Shown: piece after piece, positions 1-5,548 of the stretch
How positions within the stretch are numbered: the first letter of the stretch is position 1
Layout of the letters: each line of letters opens with the position of its first letter
Assembly: GCA_007127615.1 (NCBI GenBank)
Contig: SKZB01000162.1
Coordinates: 1 to 7,605, forward strand
Direction: 5' to 3'
Origin: Phycisphaerales bacterium
Lineage (GTDB): Bacteria; Planctomycetota; Phycisphaerae; Phycisphaerales; SM1A02
Length of the DNA: 7,605 nt
The notes under the pieces: model-generated
The model's input: only the letters and a program-made list of their open reading frames with translations
Database searches by the model: none
Told to the model about the DNA's origin: nothing
Made by a program: the position numbers and the translations under genes

Positions 1-2
1 CG

Positions 3-1058
3 CACCTCACCGGCACGTGCGCTCCGCGCTCGTTCAACAATGACATCGGCGTACCCCTGACCCTGCTCGGCGCTTCGCCCCGGGATCGCTACGTGCTGGT
101 GGAGATCGGTACGAACGCGCCCGGTGAAATCGCCCGGCTCGCGCAGCTCGCCGAGCCGGATATTGCCGTCATCACAATGATCGGGCATTCGCATCTCGAA
201 GGCCTCGGCTCCGTCGAGGCGGTCATTCGGGAAAAGGCCGCGATCCTGAATCATCTGCGCGAAGAGGGCTGGGCGATCGTCAACGCCGATTGTCCGCAGC
301 TGCGCGGTTACCTCAAACCGGTGGAGAACACCGTCCTGTTCGGCGAGGCGGAGGATGGCGATCTGCGCCTGACCGATCGGGGGGAAGCGGACGGAGGGTG
401 GTGGTTCCGGATCAACGACCGCACCCGGTTCCGGCTCGCGCTGCCCGGCCGGCACAACGCGGTCAATGCGCTGGCGGTGGTCGCGGTGGCGCGGCGGATG
501 GGGCTCAACGAACCGCAGATCGATGAAGGCCTCAGCCGCGCGACGGCCGAAGAGATGCGCTTTGTGCGTCAGCGGGTCGGCGGAATCGATCTCTTCAACG
601 ATGCGTACAACGCAAACCCGGAGTCGATGGCCGCCGCGCTGGAAACGTTTGTCGAACTGACCGCCGACGCCGCGCGCCGGATCGTCGTACTGGGAGACAT
701 GCTGGAGCTGGGCGATCAGGCGCGGCAGCTTCACGCCGAGTTGGGCGAGCGGTTGATCAGACTGCACCGTCGCGCCCCGATCGCGCGGTTGATTCTGATC
801 GGTTCGGCGATGCGCGCGGCGGCGGATGCGCTGGCCGAGGCGGGCCTGAGCGATCGGCTGGACTATCTCGATGCGTTGAACGAGCGGGCCACCAGACGAA
901 TTGCCGAGAGCTTTGAGCGTGGCGATGCGGTGCTGGTGAAGGGATCGCGCGGTATGGCGCTCGAGCGGATTGTCGACGAACGGGGCTCGTCCGGACGAAA
1001 GCAGACGAACGGCGGGGCGGTCCTGTCGACCGTGGGGGAGGCCCCGTCCGAAACGTAA
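3..1058 (+). CDS. murF: UDP-N-acetylmuramoyl-tripeptide--D-alanyl-D-alanine ligase, 5' truncated
   Basis: This is the last cytoplasmic Mur ligase. It uses ATP to add D-Ala-D-Ala to UDP-MurNAc-tripeptide, giving the UDP-MurNAc-pentapeptide that MraY uses. The frame is open from the window edge, so the N-terminal domain and the GKT-type ATP loop lie outside and 351 residues are visible. Seen in order: SFNNDIGVPLTLL (visible residues 10-22), a central-domain HLEG preceded by GHS (nt 183-203), REKAAIL with the lysine at the position usually carbamylated in Mur ligases, HNAVNALAVV (nt 450-482), DAYNANPESM (nt 600-629), VVLGDMLELG and VLVKGSRGMALE near the end. These are MurF signatures rather than MurC, MurD or MurE ones. 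About 25 low-complexity residues follow the last motif. The GTG at 93 is an internal codon, not the start. mraY follows after 34 bp, matching the dcw order. Identity is secure; only the missing 5' end limits it. Confidence 0.97.
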   Translation, partial: HLTGTCAPRSFNNDIGVPLTLLGASPRDRYVLVEIGTNAPGEIARLAQLAEPDIAVITMIGHSHLEGLGSVEAVIREKAAILNHLREEGWAIVNADCPQLRGYLKPVENTVLFGEAEDGDLRLTDRGEADGGWWFRINDRTRFRLALPGRHNAVNALAVVAVARRMGLNEPQIDEGLSRATAEEMRFVRQRVGGIDLFNDAYNANPESMAAALETFVELTADAARRIVVLGDMLELGDQARQLHAELGERLIRLHRRAPIARLILIGSAMRAAADALAEAGLSDRLDYLDALNERATRRIAESFERGDAVLVKGSRGMALERIVDERGSSGRKQTNGGAVLSTVGEAPSET

Positions 1059-1092
1059 TCTTCGGGTGCGACGGATGGTTCATACGTGAGTC

Positions 1093-2268
1093 ATGTTCTA
1101 CAACCTGCTCCAAAGCGAAGATCTTCAGAACTGGCTCGTTGAGCACGGGCTCTATCCGCTCGTCATGGTCATGTATCAGTTGGAGTTCCGCGCTTTCTTC
1201 GCGGTGGTCGTCAGCTTTCTCTTCGTCCTGCTCTTCGGCCGCCCGACGATTCGATTTCTGCTTCGGCAGAAGATCGGCGACGCGCCGGAGTTCTACCACG
1301 CGGACCTGAACAAACTGATGAGCTCCAAGGCGGCCACGCCGACCATGGGCGGGGTGTTGATCTGCATCTCCATCCTGGCGACGGTGCTTCTGCTGGCGGA
1401 CATGACCGAACGGTACGTTCACCTGGCGTTGATCGTGCTGCTATGGCTCGCGGTGGTCGGCGGCGCGGATGACTGGCTGAAGCTGACCTCGGCCCGCCGT
1501 AATCCCGGCGCGCGCGAGGGGCTGTACGCCTGGGAGAAACTGCTGTTTCAACTGGGGATCGGCGCGATCGCGGGGTTCTTCCTCTTTCGGCACGGGTTCG
1601 GGGACGAGGTCACGCGCGTGCTGAATCTGCCTTTCCAGCGCACCTACGTTCCCGGCACCGGCGGATTTGTGCTGGAAGAGAGCGTGCTTCTACTCGGCCT
1701 GCTTCCCTTTCTCATCATCTCGACGTTTCTGATCGCCGGAACCAGCAACGCGGTCAACCTGACCGACGGCATGGACGGATTGGCCGGGGGCATCATGGCG
1801 GTCGCGGCCTTCGGCATGATGGTGCTGTGCTTCGTGGCGGGCGATCCGCAGACGGCCCAGACGCTGATGTTTCCCCATGTCAGCGGCGGGCGCGAGCTCA
1901 TGGTCGTCAGCGGCGCGATGGCCGGCGCCTGCCTCGGCTTCCTGTGGTTCAACTGCGCGCCGGCCCAGGTCTTCATGGGCGACACCGGTTCGTTGCCGCT
2001 CGGCGGTCTGCTCGCCTACATCGCCATCGCGATTCGGCAGGAGATTCTCCTGCTCATCATCGGCATCATTTTCTTCATGGAAATGGCCAGCGTCATTCTT
2101 CAGGTCGGCTACTTCAAGTTCACCGGCGGGCGAAGAATCTTCCGCTGCTCGCCGATCCACCACCACTTTCATCTCGGCGGCTGGTCCGAGCAGCAGGTGG
2201 TGACCCGGTTCTGGCTGCTGGCGGTGATCTTTACCATGCTCGCGCTGGTCTCCCTCAAGCTGCGCTGA
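1093..2268 (+). CDS. mraY: Phospho-N-acetylmuramoyl-pentapeptide transferase
   Basis: This integral membrane enzyme transfers phospho-MurNAc-pentapeptide from UDP to undecaprenyl phosphate, making lipid I. The 391-residue product is mostly hydrophobic, with about ten predicted membrane spans, the MraY number. Signatures: KAATPTMGG (79-87; the family usually has KxGTPTMGG), GGADDWLK with the aspartate pair at 126-127, NAVNLTDGMDGLAGG (219-233), NCAPAQVFMGDTGS (287-300) with the catalytic aspartate in MGD, and the HHH triad at 356-358 in SPIHHHFHLGGW. It is somewhat longer than the usual 360 or so residues; the extra length appears to sit in the N-terminus and in polar loops near 167-197 and 250-268. 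The start is well constrained: a stop codon in the same frame lies at 1087-1089 and this is the first ATG after it. No good Shine-Dalgarno is visible, only GTGAG very close to the ATG. It probably shares a transcript with murF. No murD follows. Confidence 0.97.
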   Translation: MFYNLLQSEDLQNWLVEHGLYPLVMVMYQLEFRAFFAVVVSFLFVLLFGRPTIRFLLRQKIGDAPEFYHADLNKLMSSKAATPTMGGVLICISILATVLLLADMTERYVHLALIVLLWLAVVGGADDWLKLTSARRNPGAREGLYAWEKLLFQLGIGAIAGFFLFRHGFGDEVTRVLNLPFQRTYVPGTGGFVLEESVLLLGLLPFLIISTFLIAGTSNAVNLTDGMDGLAGGIMAVAAFGMMVLCFVAGDPQTAQTLMFPHVSGGRELMVVSGAMAGACLGFLWFNCAPAQVFMGDTGSLPLGGLLAYIAIAIRQEILLLIIGIIFFMEMASVILQVGYFKFTGGRRIFRCSPIHHHFHLGGWSEQQVVTRFWLLAVIFTMLALVSLKLR

Positions 2269-2286
2269 GCAAGCGAATTCCGTTCA

Positions 2287-2330
2287 GCGCTGGAGCGCGA
2301 TCGGCGGGCGTAAAGTTATCCCTCCAGCGC
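2287..2330. terminator. Inverted repeat between convergent genes, possible bidirectional terminator
   Basis: A perfect 9-bp inverted repeat pairs GCGCTGGAG (2287-2295) with CTCCAGCGC (2322-2330), leaving a loop of 26 bases. It straddles the 47-bp gap between the ends of mraY and the facing small gene, and its right arm lies inside the last codons of that gene. The location suits transcript termination for converging genes. However, there is no T-tract on either side, the loop is long, and GC-rich DNA gives such repeats by chance, so this is tentative. Confidence 0.25.
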
Positions 2331-2717
2331 CTCCGATTCGATGCTCGCGCGCTCGCCCGCCAGTTTCTTCTCGACGTAGCGTTTCATCCACGCTTCGAAG
2401 GTCTTGCCCGCCGCGGTGTCCTTGCCGGTGAAGCGGACCGAGCAAATCGACGGGATCGGAACGGACGTGCGCGTGTCCTCATCCTTCGGGATCAGTCGGA
2501 TCACCGGCGGATCGCTTTCCTTCAGGTCGAATGCGAAACCTTCCACGGTGCGCGGTTCGTCGCCGTCGCCGTCACATTCCATGGTGATGTCACCACGGTA
2601 GTCGACCGCGAGTTCGAGCGCCTTGCGCAGCGCGGTCGGGTCTTCGCGCGTAGCGGTGAGTCCCTGGTACGCTTCCTCGGCGGCGCGATCCTGCGCGGAC
2701 TTGGTTTCCTGCGGCAT
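2316..2717 (-). CDS. Conserved hypothetical protein, 133 aa, unknown function
   Basis: I do not recognise a function. The predicted protein is small, soluble and acidic in its first half, with no signal peptide or membrane segment. Residues 8-38 look helical. A middle part, about 38-97 (start YRGDITMECDGDG, then TVEGFAFDL, VIRLIPKD and VPIPSICSVRFTG), reads as alternating beta-strands and turns, like a small beta-barrel. FTGKDTAAGKTFEAWMK (96-112) then leads into a lysine-rich C-terminal helix (110-124). The TAAGK stretch resembles a phosphate-binding loop only superficially; no other nucleotide-binding motif is seen. My impression is that this is a planctomycete-type conserved family, but that is memory of sequence style, not a search. 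It lies 49 bp downstream of the 101-aa gene on the same strand and converges on mraY. A GAAAGA sits 7 nt before the ATG, a weak ribosome binding site at best. Codon use matches its neighbours. Confidence 0.8.
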   Translation of the reverse strand: MPQETKSAQDRAAEEAYQGLTATREDPTALRKALELAVDYRGDITMECDGDGDEPRTVEGFAFDLKESDPPVIRLIPKDEDTRTSVPIPSICSVRFTGKDTAAGKTFEAWMKRYVEKKLAGERASIESEALEG

Positions 2718-2766
2718 GAGCTTGTCTTTCTACGCGGGTCGTGATCTTCAATGACGATGAGCGGAA

Positions 2767-3072
2767 TCAGGGCGAGAACTCTCGGCCGGTTGCGGTGTCG
2801 AGAATGCGCCAACCGAACTTCTTCGCCAGTCGCAGGATGACCAGCCAGGCGATCTCGTCTTCCATGATCGAAAGGAGGATCTGGTTGACCGGATCGATAC
2901 CGGGCGGGAACTCCAGTCGAATGCCCGGCCCGTAGAGGACATCGCCTTCGGGTACTTCCGGCGCGACGTTGCTGTTGGCCAGCTCGCGCACGATCTCCTC
3001 GCGCGTTCCCAGTTCGGGTAAACCGTCGCCGGGTCTTTCGGACCTGGCCAGAATGACGTACTGATTCGCCAC
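2767..3072 (-). CDS. Conserved hypothetical protein, about 101 aa, unknown function
   Basis: No function is recognised. Reading from GTG at 3072 gives a compact 101-residue cytoplasmic protein starting (M)ANQYVILARSE. It has a charged helix (TREEIVRELANSN, about 23-35), then DVLYGPGIRLEFPPG (44-58), a hydrophobic-acidic helix QILLSIMEDEIAWLVILRL (64-82), and an ending KKFGWRILDTATGREFSP. The conserved-looking GPGI...PPG core and the WRILD ending suggest a real, constrained family, possibly planctomycete-specific (inference). The frame stays open back to an ATG at 3168, but that 32-residue extension is encoded by the microrepeat and stem-loop and looks like non-coding sequence, so I prefer the GTG. 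No clear Shine-Dalgarno precedes either start. It is the middle gene of the leftward block, after the response regulator and before the 133-aa gene. Confidence 0.75.
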   Translation of the reverse strand: MANQYVILARSERPGDGLPELGTREEIVRELANSNVAPEVPEGDVLYGPGIRLEFPPGIDPVNQILLSIMEDEIAWLVILRLAKKFGWRILDTATGREFSP

Positions 3073-3103
3073 GGGCGATGCAGGATAACAACTTCCCCGA
3101 TGA

Positions 3104-3131
3104 TTCGGTATTTCGATGGTTCGGTATTTCG
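3104..3131. repeat. Short direct repeat, 16-bp period
   Basis: TTCGGTATTTCG occurs twice, at 3104-3115 and 3120-3131, one copy every 16 bp. The shorter GATTCGG also appears at 3102-3108 and 3134-3140, flanking the pair. The unit is more AT-rich than the surroundings and lies in the gap between the response regulator and the 101-aa gene, just upstream of that gene. It could be a pair of binding sites for a dimeric regulator or a simple duplication; the sequence alone cannot decide. Confidence 0.7.
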
Positions 3132-3137
3132 GTGATT

Positions 3138-3179
3138 CGGGGAGCGGTCGGCGCGTCGGCGCCGGCACGCCGGTCCCCG
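3138..3179 (-). terminator. GC-rich nested stem-loop downstream of the response regulator
   Basis: An outer stem pairs 3138-3147 (CGGGGA, g, CGG) with 3170-3179 (CCG, g, TCCCCG), nine pairs around one symmetrical G-G mismatch. Inside it is a perfect hairpin GGCGC-gtcg-GCGCC (3150-3163). It starts 21 bp after the response regulator stop on the - strand, so it could end or attenuate that transcript before the two small genes. There is no U-tract afterwards on the - strand, so it is not a classical intrinsic terminator. An RNA-processing or stability element is an alternative. Confidence 0.4.
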
Positions 3180-3200
3180 TCGGATCGTGGCGTCCGGATC

Positions 3201-3608
3201 TCAGGTGCCGGCCGCTCGGAGCTCGTCCTGCTGCTCCAGCAGTTCCGCCAGAGTGTCCACCAATCGCTCCAGCGGGACGGGTTTGTAGAGGTAGGCGTGC
3301 ACCCCGATTGATTGCGCGTAGGCCATATGTCGCTTGCCCTGATTGGCGGTCACCATCACGACCACCGGGGCCGCTTCGCTTTGAACGATCTTCTCCAGGA
3401 CCAGAAATCCGGATCGGCGGGGAAGCATCATGTCCAGCACCACGGCGTCCGGGTTGAACTGGTGCCAGGCCGCAATGGCGGCGTTGCCGTCGGTGGCGCG
3501 TTCGGTCTCCGCACCCTCGGCCTGCATCGCCAGTTCCATGCTCGCCAGAATGTCCTCATCGTCGTCCACAATGAGCACGCGTCGTCCGTCAAGTCGTGTT
3601 GCATCCAT
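3201..3608 (-). CDS. Single-domain response regulator (receiver domain only)
   Basis: This is a stand-alone CheY-like receiver that would accept phosphate from a histidine kinase, which is not encoded here. Numbering from ATG 3608 (135 aa): the acidic pair is in VLIVDDDED (D15, D16), the phosphoacceptor aspartate in DAVVLDMMLP (D59), the switch threonine in VVMVTANQG (T87), the aromatic position Y106, and the conserved lysine in YLYKPVPLERL (K109). All catalytic positions are intact. After the domain only about 15 residues remain, with no DNA-binding or enzymatic output, so it probably works by protein contact or in a phosphorelay. The frame also allows an ATG at 3638 that adds MFNRRRQDSP; I prefer 3608 because AGGA lies 7 nt before it, one of the few good ribosome binding sites in the window. 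It is divergent from the bamD-like gene and leads the leftward block. Confidence 0.92.
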   Translation of the reverse strand: MDATRLDGRRVLIVDDDEDILASMELAMQAEGAETERATDGNAAIAAWHQFNPDAVVLDMMLPRRSGFLVLEKIVQSEAAPVVVMVTANQGKRHMAYAQSIGVHAYLYKPVPLERLVDTLAELLEQQDELRAAGT

Positions 3609-3667
3609 CGGCGAGTCCTGTCTGCGGCGGTTGAACATGGATCAGTCACCCGGGATCCGGGGCGGCC

Positions 3668-3673
3668 ATTGTA
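3668..3673 (-). promoter_or_regulatory. Candidate -10 box for the response regulator
   Basis: On the - strand this hexamer reads TACAAT, five of six matches to the sigma70 consensus. It would start transcription near 3661, leaving about 52 nt before ATG 3608. I see no acceptable -35 at 16-19 bp; that space is filled by the imperfect dyad at 3674-3708, which would fit an activator-dependent promoter. Predicted from sequence only. Confidence 0.35.
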
Positions 3674-3708
3674 CCCCATCCGGTCATCGGGCCCGGCCAT
3701 CGGTGGGG
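3674..3708. promoter_or_regulatory. Imperfect 35-bp dyad, possible operator
   Basis: Outer arms CCCCA (3674-3678) and TGGGG (3704-3708) and an inner palindrome CGGGCCCG (3688-3695) share nearly the same centre, around 3691. CCG next to the left arm (3680-3682) pairs with CGG (3701-3703) if one base is bulged. Both neighbouring genes point away from it, so it cannot be a terminator for either. It abuts the TACAAT box of the regulator gene, in the -35 region, which is a usual site for an activator or repressor. Chance dyads are common in GC-rich DNA. Confidence 0.3.
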
Positions 3709-3712
3709 CACG

Positions 3713-3741
3713 TTGAGGATTCCCGCCGGGAAAAGTACGAT
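3713..3741 (+). promoter_or_regulatory. Candidate sigma70-like promoter for bamD-lptE
   Basis: TTGAGG (3713-3718) and TACGAT (3736-3741) are each four of six matches to the -35 and -10 consensus and are separated by exactly 17 bp. The predicted start of transcription, six or seven bases after the -10 box, falls at about 3747-3749, on the ATG at 3748. The mRNA would then be leaderless, which agrees with the absence of a Shine-Dalgarno before this gene. Confidence 0.4.
3720..3732. promoter_or_regulatory. Perfect 13-bp palindrome inside the promoter spacer, possible operator
   Basis: TTCCCG-C-CGGGAA is a perfect dyad around one central base. It lies wholly between the candidate -35 and -10 boxes of the rightward promoter, where a bound dimeric repressor would block RNA polymerase. 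I do not recognise it as the site of a known regulator. Confidence 0.35.
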
Positions 3742-3747
3742 CACCGT

Positions 3748-4854
3748 ATGTTCGAGGTTCCCGCACCACTCCAGTTTCCCCTGAAGGCCGCCGGCCGCGC
3801 GATCCTGCCCGGCCTGCTCGGTCTGCTCGTGATGATCAGCCCCCTGTCGGCGCAGCAGGATTTTACCCTCGCCGAAGATGACATCTGGGAGGCGGTCGAC
3901 GAGGTCGATCCCGGATCGCCGGAAGGGCAACTGATCGAAGCACATCGCGCCCTGGCGGAACGGGACTATACGCGCGCGGAGAATCTGAGCACGCGGTGGC
4001 TCGATCGCCATCCGCGTCATCCGCTCCGGCCGGAGGCGTACCTGATCCGGGCCGATTCCAGGAAGTTCCGCGGCAATGAATACAAGGCCCTGTTCGACTA
4101 TGAATACATCGCCCGGATGTTTCCGGGCAGCGATGCGTTCACCATCGCACTCGAACGAGAGTTTGAGATTGCGCGGCAGTACGCCCACGGCATGCGGCGG
4201 AAGCTCTGGGGCATGCGGATTGTCAACGCGGCGGATGAAGCTCAGGAACTGCTGATCCGGATTCAGGAACGTATGCCCGGGAGCCGACTGGCGGAACGCG
4301 CGGGTATGGAACTGGCGGACTTCTACTTCCGGCGCGGGGACATGACGCTCGCGGCCGAGGCGTACGATCTGTTCACGATCAATTACCCCAATTCCGAGCA
4401 GATCTCCAAGGCGCGGCGACGATTGATCTACGCTCATCTCGCCTCGTTCAAGGGGCCGGAGTACGACGCCGCCGGGCTGCACGAGGCCCGCATTCGACTG
4501 CAGGAGTTGAGGTCGGTCGAGCCGCGTACCGCGGAGATCGTCGGCGCCGATGCGCTGTTGATTCGTATTGACGAATCGGACGCCGCCAAGCTGCTGGAGA
4601 ACGCCCGCTGGTACCGGCGGACGGGTGATCTCATCTCCGCCGAGCTCACGATCCGCCGGCTGGTCGAGCGGTATCCCACCAGTCGGGCCACCGCGCAGGC
4701 GATGGATCTCATCGACCGGATCAGGCCGAACCTCCCCGCGCGGACGCGCGAGCAGATGCCCGATTACGACCTCATCCGCGAAGGGAATCGCATTGCAAGG
4801 GAAGCGGCCGAACTCGATCTGGATGAAGACACTGATTCGGAGAATGGCACCTGA
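3748..4854 (+). CDS. bamD: BamD-like outer-membrane assembly TPR protein, exported, without lipobox
   Basis: The likely role is periplasmic: a tetratricopeptide scaffold of the BAM complex that helps insert beta-barrel proteins into the outer membrane. The product has 368 residues. Residues 1-35 form a signal peptide: a basic part around KAAGR, the hydrophobic run AILPGLLGLLVMISPL (18-33), and a probable signal peptidase I cut after SPLSA (A35). Helical TPR-like repeats follow: about 62-92 (ALAERDYTRAENLSTRWLD), 95-126, 183-214 (FYFRRGDMTLAAEAYDLF, then NYPNS), and 282-312 (RRTGDLISAELTIRRLVERY, then PTS). ASFKGPEYDAAGLHEAR (232-248) resembles the corresponding part of BamD/ComL. There is no cysteine anywhere, so it cannot be a lipoprotein like classical BamD. 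Upstream in-frame codons only mirror the antisense regulator gene, so ATG 3748 is chosen. Its stop overlaps the lptE start. A generic TPR protein is the alternative; the symbol is tentative. Confidence 0.8.
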   Translation: MFEVPAPLQFPLKAAGRAILPGLLGLLVMISPLSAQQDFTLAEDDIWEAVDEVDPGSPEGQLIEAHRALAERDYTRAENLSTRWLDRHPRHPLRPEAYLIRADSRKFRGNEYKALFDYEYIARMFPGSDAFTIALEREFEIARQYAHGMRRKLWGMRIVNAADEAQELLIRIQERMPGSRLAERAGMELADFYFRRGDMTLAAEAYDLFTINYPNSEQISKARRRLIYAHLASFKGPEYDAAGLHEARIRLQELRSVEPRTAEIVGADALLIRIDESDAAKLLENARWYRRTGDLISAELTIRRLVERYPTSRATAQAMDLIDRIRPNLPARTREQMPDYDLIREGNRIAREAAELDLDEDTDSENGT

Positions 4855-5399
4855 TGCGCGACCGGCCCGGCAACGTGATGAAATCGCGCCCGCTCTCCGC
4901 CCTGGCGCTCTGGTTGGTCGTGCTCACCGCCGGCTGCGCCTCCGATCCCACCCGAGGATATTCGACGGAGTCGATCTACCGTACGGACGTCGCGACGGTC
5001 AGCGTTCCCATCTTCGAGAATGTCACCTTTCACCGCGAGGTGGAACTCGACCTGACCGAATCGATCGTCAAGGAAATCGAGCAACGAACGCCGTACAAAG
5101 TGACCACACAGCGTCGTGCCGACACGATTCTTTCCGGGACGATCCGGCGGGTCGAACTCGATCAGTTGACGCGATCGCGACAGACCGGCCTCGCCGAGGA
5201 GATGGTTCTCAGTGTCACCATCGACTTTGAGTGGCGCGATCTGCGGAACAATCAGTTGATCGTTCGGCGGGAATCCTTTACCTCCCACGGACTCTTCGTT
5301 CCGTCGAATCCGTCGGCGGAACCGATCGAACTCGGCCGTCTGGCCGCCGTACAGAAGCTGGCTCGCGACATCGTCAACGAAATGCAGGCCGAATGGTGA
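4854..5399 (+). CDS. lptE: LPS-assembly lipoprotein LptE-like
   Basis: LptE is the lipoprotein plug of the LptD translocon, which delivers lipopolysaccharide to the outer leaflet of the outer membrane. The 181-residue product has a lipoprotein signal: MKSR (9-12), the hydrophobic run PLSALALWLVV, then the lipobox LTAGC with lipidated C28. The mature part has the LptE pattern: TVSVPIFENVTFHREVELDL (48-67), a helix TESIVKEIEQRTPYKV (68-83), RADTILSGTI (88-97), then alternating strands (MVLSVTIDFEWRD, NNQLIVRRESF) and a closing helix LAAVQKLARDIVNEM. Length is normal for the family. The start ATG shares one base with the bamD stop (TGATG), implying translational coupling, and GGAG lies 11 nt upstream. 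An ATG at 4878 gives a tidier signal peptide (C20) and is a real alternative. The pairing with a BamD-like gene supports an outer-membrane biogenesis operon. Confidence 0.85.
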   Translation: MRDRPGNVMKSRPLSALALWLVVLTAGCASDPTRGYSTESIYRTDVATVSVPIFENVTFHREVELDLTESIVKEIEQRTPYKVTTQRRADTILSGTIRRVELDQLTRSRQTGLAEEMVLSVTIDFEWRDLRNNQLIVRRESFTSHGLFVPSNPSAEPIELGRLAAVQKLARDIVNEMQAEW

Positions 5400-5548
5400 G
5401 CCGGGGGGAGGTGCGTGGCCGAAATCCTCTCTGATATCGCTCGATCAAAGTCGATGCGCTATGATGCACTGACCCGTTCCGGCCTTCGCGGCGGGCTCGC
5501 CGTTCCCCGGCCGGTCCCGGGCGCCTGATTCGAAAGATACTCCTCCGC

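Noticed and set aside
757..1422. 221-codon open frame on the - strand
   Set aside because: It is antisense across the murF end and mraY start, both of which have clear motifs in the + frames.
2613..2630. TAAGK in the 133-aa protein as a nucleotide-binding P-loop
   Set aside because: The glycine pattern GxxxxGK[ST] is met loosely (GKDTAAGKT), but there is no hydrophobic strand-loop-helix setting or Walker B, and the protein is too small for a P-loop NTPase.
1827..2744. 305-codon open frame on the + strand
   Set aside because: It overlaps mraY in another frame and then runs antisense through the 133-aa gene. The product is Arg/Ala-rich shadow sequence.
3430..3747. In-frame 5' extension of the bamD-like gene
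   Set aside because: It mirrors the response regulator on the opposite strand, and it would bury the clear signal peptide that begins near ATG 3748.
4568..5230. 220-codon open frame on the + strand across the bamD-lptE junction
   Set aside because: It is an out-of-frame shadow of two motif-bearing genes, with an Arg/Pro/Ser-rich product.
5460..5465. TATGAT as a -10 box for ftsH
   Set aside because: It is a good hexamer, but no -35 is found at 16-18 bp and no extended -10 TG is present. It is too isolated to call.
5489..5502. Hairpin CGGCG-GGCT-CGCCG between lptE and ftsH as a terminator
   Set aside because: It has only five pairs and no T-tract. Such short GC stems are expected by chance here.
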